61,901 nt of DNA from assembly GCA_963621975.1 (NCBI GenBank), contig CAVFGI010000007.1, forward strand, positions 1 through 61,901, read 5' to 3'. Each line of letters starts with the position of its first letter. The first letter of the stretch is position 1. Below are positions 9,071-16,477 of the stretch, in pieces. The notes beneath the pieces were generated by a model. It made no database searches. It was not told the DNA's origin and saw only the letters and a program-made list of their open reading frames with translations. The position numbers were made by a program, and so were the translations under genes. Source of the DNA: UBA9732 sp963621975 (GTDB lineage Bacteria; Spirochaetota; Spirochaetia; Sphaerochaetales; Sphaerochaetaceae).

Positions 9071-11146
9071 CTATTGATTTACTGTTGCTTCGTATGCCAC
9101 AGCTAATAAGGTTAGAGGTTCGTCCTCATAGCTTTTCACAGTGAAACAAAGTTCATTTACTGAACCACCACCAACAGCCATTTTGTAATCATTGCTACCA
9201 AGTTCTTTAGCTGTTGTCTCCATATCTTTATCAGAATAGCCAACTGTTGCACGACCAGAATCCATTGGTCTGAAAACAACGTTTCTTATACTCTTTCTAA
9301 CTCCCAATGTAGCTCCACCGTCAGAAGAATAAGAATCCATTCTATGCATTGTTAAAACGGATGTATAAGACAAGTCTCCGTTCTTATCGGTATCTGCAAA
9401 TGTTGTACTTTCATTGTAATCCAAGAAGGCTATCCACTTATTAGTATCGTCACTACACAAGCATAGAAGCTGTTCATTGCTTGTGTCTTCAATCTTGGCA
9501 ATAGATTCAACCTTGAACGAAAAAGTCCATACAGCCCATCCTTGTAAGCCAAAATCGGAATCTATTGTAAGTGTTCTCATTGTTCCGTCAGATAAAAGCA
9601 CATAGAGAGTTGGTTCTGGTGAAGATAGCTCTTGCATGCAGACCACTTCCTTGTCGATTATGCCGTCAGCAGTAAGAGTTAACTCTGAATCTACTACCGA
9701 ATCCGAAACAGTTAAGCTTCTGATTTTTCCACCTTTTCCTGCATAGATAACACTTCCACCAAGCGTAGATGAAGGACAATCATATAAAGCATGAGAGGAT
9801 ACTCTTTGAGCAGATTGAGATAGTGCATTAATTGATACTGGTAGTGCCCAGACGCTTGTATCTGTTCCAATGTAAATATTATCAAGAACACTAACCCAAA
9901 GAATTTTGTCCTTTCTTCCTGTAGCAAGTTGCATTTTCATTGCTGTTGTAGAAGTTGCTACATAGTCAGTTTCTGTTGTTTCCTCTATAAAGTTAGAAGT
10001 ATCCGATAAATCATAGTCCCAATAAAACCATTTCCAATAGTCTTTATAGGACTCTTCTTCTCCATCAGCTTCTTTATAGACTAAATCTGAAAGTTTGTTA
10101 GAAGACCCACCGTGCTGTCCATAGTATGGAATTGCGTAACTTGCGTCTTGATAGACGTAAATTTCACCAATATCACCTGGGTCGTCAGAAGTATCTCCAA
10201 AGTTATCTCCTTTTAACTTTACTCTTTGATAAAGTTTGTATTCTTTGCCGTCAGAGAAAGAACCGTTGAAGGAAGAGCTTTCAGACTCTGCGTTTCTATA
10301 AATCTTTGCCTTAATTACACCACCACTGATTTCTTCTGTGTGCGTTAGAGCAAGCCCAGAAGCGTCTAACTTCTTAATCTTTGGAATCTTTGATGTATCG
10401 TCCACAACTTGCTGTGTGGTTGTCTCAACTACATCATACTGAACAAAATCTAATAAAGTGTCTTCTGATTCTTCTATTGTCTGAGAAGAATCTAATACCC
10501 TAGACCACCAAACTGTATCCTGTTCGCCTTTTGTGCCAAATAAAATTAGTCTGTCAGAAACAATAGCACACCCAGAAGGATAATGCTCGCTTGATGTCAT
10601 AAGAGTATCTTCTGCAAAGCCTGCTGTTTTAACTTCTTTCTTTTTGTCATCATCAATGCCAAAATAATTAAGTCTAACATTACAAACTTGGAAAATTAGT
10701 GTATCTGTAGATAGATAAAACCTTCCAAGTTTTGTATTTGAACAAGTTACATAAAGATACGAGTAGTGCTGAGCAAAGCACATTTCTTTAATATCGTTTT
10801 CAGTAGGAGAATAGCCATCTACCCACGCCTTTTTGTCTGTGAATTTTACCAAAGTAAAAGTCCCATCTTCAGCCAAGCTATAAGTGTAAGATTGAAAACC
10901 TGTTTTAGATAAACAAATGCAAACGGACTGAGTAGTGTTTACAACCATTGATACAATTCTCACTGTATCAGAAGGAACGCTAACTAGATATTTGGCAGGT
11001 GGTCTTCTTGTAATTCCACCTTGTCTCATGCAGATAAAGTTCTCTACCTTCTTTGCTCCTTGAGAATACATATCAAGGTCAAAGCGTCCTGCCATTTTAG
11101 AAGAGATTTGACCGTAGCGTAGATTATTTACTAATTGATATGCCAT
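9071..11146 (-). CDS. Tail tubular protein B / tail nozzle-like protein
   Basis: 691 residues with an ideal ribosome site (AAGGAG). The N-terminus has the pattern typical of podovirus tail-nozzle proteins: NLRYGQISSKMAGRFDL, then a region with GGITRRPPAKYL. The remainder is beta-rich and contains blocks such as SDRLILFGT and VSVLDNIYIGTD, as expected of a propeller-like nozzle. T7 gp12 is 794 residues. It sits directly after the 192-residue tail-tube A candidate, the usual pairing. Role inferred: forms the distal tail channel through which DNA and ejection proteins leave. Confidence 0.8.
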   Translation of the reverse strand: MAYQLVNNLRYGQISSKMAGRFDLDMYSQGAKKVENFICMRQGGITRRPPAKYLVSVPSDTVRIVSMVVNTTQSVCICLSKTGFQSYTYSLAEDGTFTLVKFTDKKAWVDGYSPTENDIKEMCFAQHYSYLYVTCSNTKLGRFYLSTDTLIFQVCNVRLNYFGIDDDKKKEVKTAGFAEDTLMTSSEHYPSGCAIVSDRLILFGTKGEQDTVWWSRVLDSSQTIEESEDTLLDFVQYDVVETTTQQVVDDTSKIPKIKKLDASGLALTHTEEISGGVIKAKIYRNAESESSSFNGSFSDGKEYKLYQRVKLKGDNFGDTSDDPGDIGEIYVYQDASYAIPYYGQHGGSSNKLSDLVYKEADGEEESYKDYWKWFYWDYDLSDTSNFIEETTETDYVATSTTAMKMQLATGRKDKILWVSVLDNIYIGTDTSVWALPVSINALSQSAQRVSSHALYDCPSSTLGGSVIYAGKGGKIRSLTVSDSVVDSELTLTADGIIDKEVVCMQELSSPEPTLYVLLSDGTMRTLTIDSDFGLQGWAVWTFSFKVESIAKIEDTSNEQLLCLCSDDTNKWIAFLDYNESTTFADTDKNGDLSYTSVLTMHRMDSYSSDGGATLGVRKSIRNVVFRPMDSGRATVGYSDKDMETTAKELGSNDYKMAVGGGSVNELCFTVKSYEDEPLTLLAVAYEATVNQ

Positions 11147-11155
11147 AGTTTCTCC

Positions 11156-11734
11156 TTAATAGTCTTTGGTAGGAATTTTGAAAACTGTATCATCTGCGTC
11201 AAATTCAGCAGTCTTTTTACGTTTTGAATTTGCGTCTTTATTTACAAGTGTTGTAAGTGTTATCTGATGTAGGTTCTGTGCTGTATTTAACACTGCACCT
11301 TGTGGGTCTAATAGCTGTGATATGTCTATTGCACATCTATAGCACGCCAATTGGTCAAACTCTACAGGTGCATTGGTATAGTCATAAGAATAGTAGTCTA
11401 GCCTCAGCTGTGGATAATCTACATAAATCATATTACCCTTAACAGAAAAGCCTTCGTTGTAATTGCCGTTAATCAAATAGGCTTTTAAGAAATCATCTGG
11501 AAGAGTATAGCCATATGGGTGTCCGTCATACTCATCTTCTGTGACGTCTGTACTTTCATACTTTTGTGTTTTGATGAGAAAAGTCCAATCAGAGAACATA
11601 CAACATTCACGATAAGATAGTGGTTTATAAAGCTCTACAAGCCTTGTTTCTAGGCTATCATCGTCCGTTTTTCTCTCTATGTTAAACAAAGATAGAGTTA
11701 AATTTAGAAACTGCTGGTCTGTAAATCTATCCAT
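11156..11734 (-). CDS. Tail tubular protein A / head-tail adaptor-like protein
   Basis: 192 residues starting at an ATG preceded by AGAGGGC; a longer reading from a TTG at 11,773 has no ribosome site and is not preferred. The length matches T7 gp11 (196 residues). The sequence has the TYR/ASP-rich middle with SYRECCMFSDWTF and the pattern LPDDFLKAYLING seen in this family, then a C-terminal segment with conserved Asp and Thr. Its place between the capsid-side genes and the nozzle gene supports a gatekeeper ring that joins portal and nozzle. Confidence 0.7.
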   Translation of the reverse strand: MDRFTDQQFLNLTLSLFNIERKTDDDSLETRLVELYKPLSYRECCMFSDWTFLIKTQKYESTDVTEDEYDGHPYGYTLPDDFLKAYLINGNYNEGFSVKGNMIYVDYPQLRLDYYSYDYTNAPVEFDQLACYRCAIDISQLLDPQGAVLNTAQNLHQITLTTLVNKDANSKRKKTAEFDADDTVFKIPTKDY

Positions 11735-11839
11735 TATGCCCTCTATTATGGAAGCACTAGGATTGCAAGCCAAAAAGGTAAACTCTCACAATCCCAGTGC
11801 AACCGATTAAACATTAGTACCTATTAGCCTTTTAAGGCA

Positions 11840-12577
11840 TTAGCCTTGATTAGGGATAACAGGGAAAACGGATTTACCAGTAAGAACATCTGTACTGGCT
11901 TCCTTCTTAATACCAAGCATGAGATATCTCTTTGCGTTCTGAGGAAGAGTAATCTCGTACTCGGTCTGCCCATTTCCTGCAAGCTCGTCAACAGTTGCTA
12001 CCATTTCAAGAATTTTGACTGGAGCTGTGTCTGTTTCAGTGTCAGTGGTATACAAAGCAAGAGTAACCTTGTTTGCACCCCACTTTGTCTGAGTTGCTGT
12101 AACGACAACAGAACCAGTTCCATAATAGTTAGCACTATCAAATAGGCTGTTGCTATTCTTAGAACTCTTGAGTGTAACAGTTGCACTAGAAGCTGTTGCT
12201 GTCCAAGTCTTACTTAGAGTTGAATCAGCGTTAACTGCTGTTGCTACTGCTGTTGCAAGTGCTGTTGCTGTTGCAGAAGCTGGAGTTACTGTGAGGTCTA
12301 CACCGTCAATGGTAACAGTCTGTTCACTAGCTACAACTGTGCCAGAGAAAACTACTGCGATAGATTCAGTGTTCCCACCAAGTCTCTGTACCTTTCTCAT
12401 CTGCAGAAGCTGTTTTAGTGAATAGGTCTTACCTCTTGTAATATCAATGTAGCCTGCGTCTGTTTTTGAAGTCTTGAGTCCGATTGCCGAACCAAGATAT
12501 TTTTCGCTGTTAGATACTTCTGCTAAATCAATAGCAGAAATACCGAAATTATGATTCTGAAAATAAGAACCTGCCAT
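11840..12577 (-). CDS. Capsid decoration or minor structural protein, putative
   Basis: 245 residues, ribosome site GGAGG eight bases before the ATG. It follows the major capsid gene directly. The centre (about residues 75-160) is an Ala/Thr/Val-rich beta domain with VTIDGVDLTVTPASATATAL and later ATVTLKSS. Such Thr-rich repeats occur in phage sheath, fibre and decoration domains. The N- and C-termini are of normal composition. Location suggests head decoration or cement protein. No family is recognised with certainty. Leftward, two AAGGCTAAT repeats lie after its stop. Confidence 0.55.
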   Translation of the reverse strand: MAGSYFQNHNFGISAIDLAEVSNSEKYLGSAIGLKTSKTDAGYIDITRGKTYSLKQLLQMRKVQRLGGNTESIAVVFSGTVVASEQTVTIDGVDLTVTPASATATALATAVATAVNADSTLSKTWTATASSATVTLKSSKNSNSLFDSANYYGTGSVVVTATQTKWGANKVTLALYTTDTETDTAPVKILEMVATVDELAGNGQTEYEITLPQNAKRYLMLGIKKEASTDVLTGKSVFPVIPNQG

Positions 12578-12594
12578 AAGCTATGCCTCCATAA

Positions 12595-13731
12595 TTAGAC
12601 AAGTCTCTCGAACTGTGTCATCGTAAGCTCGTGCTTGAGCTGTACACTATCAAGCAACATAAATGGTGTCTGCATTGCCATATTCTGTGGCTGTCCCTGT
12701 GCAGAAACGCCAGCAACATAAACCTGTTTATCGGCTCTGAGCTGTTTGAATTTCTGAACAAGAGTACCATTGGTATACCAACTAGCCCTGTTTGCAAGAC
12801 CTGCATGGTCAAACAGTCTAAGAGCATGAGAGGTTGCCTCTTCTACTATCTTAAGCTGTGCTTCCCACTGCTTTGCTGTCTGCAATGAAGAACAGTTAAT
12901 ATTGGCAATTCTAATAAGACCCCATCTATTACCGACCCAAAGACCTGTGAACTTCTCAAAGTCATAAATGTCTTCAAAGCCGTGTCTTGTAACACCAGTG
13001 ATATTGTCTGTGTATTCAAACTTCTCGCCCATGTGTACTGTCATGTTGATACCATAAGATACAGAATCAGCATGAGGATAGAGCTTAGATACGTAGTCAG
13101 AACCCCAAACAATAGCAAAGATAGAACCAGCGTCCCCATTCTTTGGGTCAACTGCGTTATCTTGGTCAAACTGGGTTGCGTCAATAGTGATACAAGAGTT
13201 AGCGTCCTTGAAAGGAAGCTTGTCATTCTCGATTGCACGATACACTTCTGTGATGTCATAAGTTGTATCAGTAAATGAGGCAAGTCCATTGTATGCCTTC
13301 ATATCGTCAACACCACCATAGACAAGTGCCCTAGCGTCCTTTCTGTTGATTGCGTCAGCAACCTTCTTGAGGTCTCTAGCAAGTCTATGTGCTTCTGCTT
13401 CCTTATCATAACGTGTCTGATTGTTACGATAGGTCTTGCTTTCAACAATTCTACCCATCTGAACAGCGAACTCTTCATTGTGAGTAAAATCACTTCTTGC
13501 AAAGCCTTCATCATAAGCAACAAACTCAGCACCGTTATCAAGCTCGTTATCTCTAAAAGCCTTATGCTCAAAGAGACCACTTGCTTCCATAACTGAAGCT
13601 TCGTCATTCATAATGGAAGTCCATTTCATTTCGTCTACTATCTGTTTAGCAATAGCCGATTGCTCTGAATCATCAAACTGGCAGTTTGATAATGTCCTGT
13701 AACCATTCAAAAAATCGCTCTGGTTAGCCAT
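12595..13731 (-). CDS. Major capsid protein, putative
   Basis: 378 residues, ribosome site GGAGA. It follows the scaffold gene, the invariant scaffold-capsid pair of tailed phages. The protein is acidic, lacks Cys clusters and signal peptide, and has the features of an HK97-fold capsid: an N-terminal helical arm (about residues 1-60), an extended E-loop-like stretch with DNGAEFVAYDEG, and a C-terminal domain with IRIANINCSSLQTA. Length fits podovirus capsids (T7 gp10A is 345 residues). The call is from order, length and composition. Confidence 0.75.
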   Translation of the reverse strand: MANQSDFLNGYRTLSNCQFDDSEQSAIAKQIVDEMKWTSIMNDEASVMEASGLFEHKAFRDNELDNGAEFVAYDEGFARSDFTHNEEFAVQMGRIVESKTYRNNQTRYDKEAEAHRLARDLKKVADAINRKDARALVYGGVDDMKAYNGLASFTDTTYDITEVYRAIENDKLPFKDANSCITIDATQFDQDNAVDPKNGDAGSIFAIVWGSDYVSKLYPHADSVSYGINMTVHMGEKFEYTDNITGVTRHGFEDIYDFEKFTGLWVGNRWGLIRIANINCSSLQTAKQWEAQLKIVEEATSHALRLFDHAGLANRASWYTNGTLVQKFKQLRADKQVYVAGVSAQGQPQNMAMQTPFMLLDSVQLKHELTMTQFERLV

Positions 13732-13756
13732 AGTTTATCTCCTGCGATATTCGTTG

Positions 13757-14377
13757 CTATTTCAAGCCAACTGATTTCTTAGCATATTCATAGAAGATGT
13801 TTGTCTTTGGAGTGGTTCTGGACTCGTTGTTTCCATTGTGGAAGTCGTCTCCTAGTTCTTTTCCAATCTTTGACGCAAATTCTAGAAATGCTGGATTCGA
13901 TGAAAGGTCATATTTTTTATCTAGTTCCTTCAAAGAATCATCCATATAAGCTTCAATCGTTTTATCTGCATTCTTCTTAAAGGAATCGTAATCACTATGC
14001 CTTTCCCTTAAAACCTTCTCCGTATCAACCTTTTCTGGTCTAGCCTTCTTAATAAGGTCATAAACCTTCTGTGCCGATTCAGCAGAAAGGTCTAGCTCTT
14101 TGAAAGTCTTGCTTAGTTCTTCTGAATTAGCTTCACCTTCACTAAAGTCATACTTCTCTGGAGCTTTTGATTTTGTAGAGTCCAAATAGGCGTCTACAAG
14201 ACCATTTAACGAATCAAACTTGGTGAGCCGTTCATCTCCCCAATACTGCTTGCCTAACTGCCTCATATAAGGCTTGTTGGCACTTGAATCCCATCCGTCG
14301 TTTACAGTGGACGCGTTTTTAGAATCAGGGGAATCGCCATTTCCAAGATTCTTGTCTTGTTCGTTCAAATCACTCAT
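13757..14377 (-). CDS. Capsid scaffolding protein, putative
   Basis: 206 highly charged residues, ribosome site AAAAGG. The first 35 residues are disordered (Asn, Asp, Ser), then come amphipathic helices rich in Lys, Glu and Leu, including GEANSEELSKTFKEL, and a charged C-terminus ending in KKSVGLK. These are the usual features of phage scaffolds, which guide capsid assembly and leave the prohead. It lies immediately before the capsid gene. No protease gene is visible nearby. Confidence 0.75.
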   Translation of the reverse strand: MSDLNEQDKNLGNGDSPDSKNASTVNDGWDSSANKPYMRQLGKQYWGDERLTKFDSLNGLVDAYLDSTKSKAPEKYDFSEGEANSEELSKTFKELDLSAESAQKVYDLIKKARPEKVDTEKVLRERHSDYDSFKKNADKTIEAYMDDSLKELDKKYDLSSNPAFLEFASKIGKELGDDFHNGNNESRTTPKTNIFYEYAKKSVGLK

Positions 14378-14403
14378 TTGGGTTTTCCTTTTTTAATCGT
14401 GGA

Positions 14404-14700
14404 TTAGTAAATCTGGTATGGGTCTGGTGCGTTTACAGCTTGCTCCATATCTACCGAGTCCATTTCGAGAAGTGAAACGATAACTTTCTTTAGTTTCACT
14501 TCATCCAATATTCCAATATCTTCCAGATGTTTTAACGCCCAATTACGCATAATCATCTGGCTAGGTTCTGTAGTTGGTGTGAACACGCTATGTTCAATTA
14601 AAATGTTCCATAGTATATCCACGTTATTAAGGTAAAAACGCCTTAATTCATCCCTTTTGTTTTTTTGTGCTTCAGTAATTGGTTTCTCTTTACAAATCAT
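14404..14700 (-). CDS. Small protein between portal and scaffold
   Basis: 98 residues whose ATG overlaps the portal stop (ATGA), so it is probably coupled to portal translation. Mostly helical and mixed charge, with Lys/Glu-rich N-terminus and an acidic middle (LEDIGILDEVKLKKVIVSLL). No motif is recognised. Many podoviruses carry a short gene of unknown role at this site, which may take part in head assembly. Confidence 0.65.
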   Translation of the reverse strand: MICKEKPITEAQKNKRDELRRFYLNNVDILWNILIEHSVFTPTTEPSQMIMRNWALKHLEDIGILDEVKLKKVIVSLLEMDSVDMEQAVNAPDPYQIY

Positions 14701-16364
14701 CTTGCTTGGTTCACTCCTGTAGGATTATTTGAGCCACCACCACGAAGGTTTCTCACCATTTCGCTCTGATTTAGTGCTAACTGGTTCTGAATCTGCTGTT
14801 GCTGTTGCTGTTGTCTTAAAGCTCTTAACTGCTCTACTTCTTTCTTTGATTTAAGACTTCTAGCGTCTGCACCACTACCACGAGAAATCGCCCTAACAAT
14901 GTAGTCAAAGTTGTAATTATCAAGTGGTTCTTGCAAGCCAAGTGAAGCAAATGTTGAAGCTGTTTCAAGGTTGGTAATATTAGCGTCTTTCTGCGAATAA
15001 GCCTGTAGCGATTGGGCTAGTACAGAATTAAGCGTAAAGTTCAGCATATTCATGTTCTTTAGAATCTCTTTTGGTGGAGCTTCAATACGACCATTTTTAG
15101 CCATAAGATAGAAAGTAAGTCTTAGTGACTTTTCAATCTTTTGTTTTTGTGTGTTGCCGAATACTGCTGCCAAAAGCGAAAGCTCTTCACTGCGAACTGC
15201 ATTGACCTGTGTAGCCGTATAAACCTTGGTCTGTTGCATCATATAAGTAAACATATCGTTATACAGAAGGCTATTTACTAGTTCTATCTGTTCGTTAAGA
15301 GCCTGCATTGCATACTGAACGCTATAATCTTCTCTATCTGTTCTAATAGGAATTTGGTCAGAAGAAGTGTAAGGCATGACAGCTTCTGGCTGTATCATAA
15401 ACTTATCAACCAAGCTATTAGGAACAGCCCACATACCACGACCAGACATTCTAAGTGAGAAAGCAAAATCGTAGGCTAATCTGTTTAGTTTTCTCATTTC
15501 TGAGATATAAGCCATAACCAAGCCTGTACCGTAAATATCGTCACCAGAACGGTCGTATACGTGAATTACTACAGGAAACTGGTCATACCCAGATTCTTTA
15601 ACAACACAAGCGTCTGTTACGTCTATATAAACACAAGCATACTTCTTTCTACTTGAAATTTGAGAGTTCTTATAAAAATTCTTTCTAGGATAGATACACT
15701 GAATAATCTCTTTCTTGTCTTGAGAAAATACATTCTTTTTTGCACCTTCTACTAATGGTTCTGGTGCTGTGTCACCAAACTCTTCTAAGAATTTATCATT
15801 AGTGAGCCAGTACCTATAAAAAAAAGTATCAAAAGTTCCGAATTTATTTACATCAGCCCACCAACGCCATGGAGCTACTGTTCGGTAGCAACAAATCTTA
15901 TCCTCTGGGTCGTTCTGAATAAACATGGCTGAAGAGCCAGTTGCTACAGCGTCCTTAAAAGCTGTCATGGATTCTGGGTAGAAGTTAGACCTATCAAGCT
16001 CAGAGTACATTCGTTGGTCGGTTTTAGAGAAATACTCATTAGCCCCTTCAATATCGTCACTGTCATTAAAGAGTGGGTCTTCAAACTGAGTTGCAAACCA
16101 ACGAATATTACGGCTCATGACATTACCCATAAAGCCATCGGCAAATCTATTGAAAGCTCTAACTGCTGAAGCCGAATACAGCCTAATGTCTGGAGTAGGA
16201 CAATCTGGGTCAGAAGAACCTTTTAGTCTATGACCAACATAAGCCAAAGCTTCCCAACGTAAAGCGTCATTTGCTTTTCTTCTGTCTACCAAAGAATCGA
16301 ATCTCTGTTTAAGAGCGTTATAGAGTTTCTTGTTTTCTTCTTTATCCCTAATAATTGCACTCAT
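14697..16364 (-). CDS. Portal (head-tail connector) protein
   Basis: 555 residues from the ATG at 16,364; a TTG 15 codons upstream adds an unlikely hydrophobic leader. Length matches podovirus portals (T7 gp8 is 535). The N-terminus (KKLYNALKQRFDSLVDRRK) and the block WEALAYVGHRL followed by RAFNRFADGFMGNV are typical of Bordetella BPP-1/T7-like portals. The C-terminus has a Gln tract (RQQQQQQQIQ), from a CTG/TTG-type repeat on the plus strand near 14,800. The portal forms the dodecameric ring through which TerL pumps DNA. Confidence 0.85.
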   Translation of the reverse strand: MSAIIRDKEENKKLYNALKQRFDSLVDRRKANDALRWEALAYVGHRLKGSSDPDCPTPDIRLYSASAVRAFNRFADGFMGNVMSRNIRWFATQFEDPLFNDSDDIEGANEYFSKTDQRMYSELDRSNFYPESMTAFKDAVATGSSAMFIQNDPEDKICCYRTVAPWRWWADVNKFGTFDTFFYRYWLTNDKFLEEFGDTAPEPLVEGAKKNVFSQDKKEIIQCIYPRKNFYKNSQISSRKKYACVYIDVTDACVVKESGYDQFPVVIHVYDRSGDDIYGTGLVMAYISEMRKLNRLAYDFAFSLRMSGRGMWAVPNSLVDKFMIQPEAVMPYTSSDQIPIRTDREDYSVQYAMQALNEQIELVNSLLYNDMFTYMMQQTKVYTATQVNAVRSEELSLLAAVFGNTQKQKIEKSLRLTFYLMAKNGRIEAPPKEILKNMNMLNFTLNSVLAQSLQAYSQKDANITNLETASTFASLGLQEPLDNYNFDYIVRAISRGSGADARSLKSKKEVEQLRALRQQQQQQQIQNQLALNQSEMVRNLRGGGSNNPTGVNQAR

Positions 16365-16477
16365 TTTCTTTTCAGCTTTCCTTATTAGGAATAATAGAAG
16401 AAAATGCAAGCAAAAACTAAAAACTCTGTTATTGACCCCCTAAACCCTTTTTTTTACTAATTGCCCATATATTGTCC

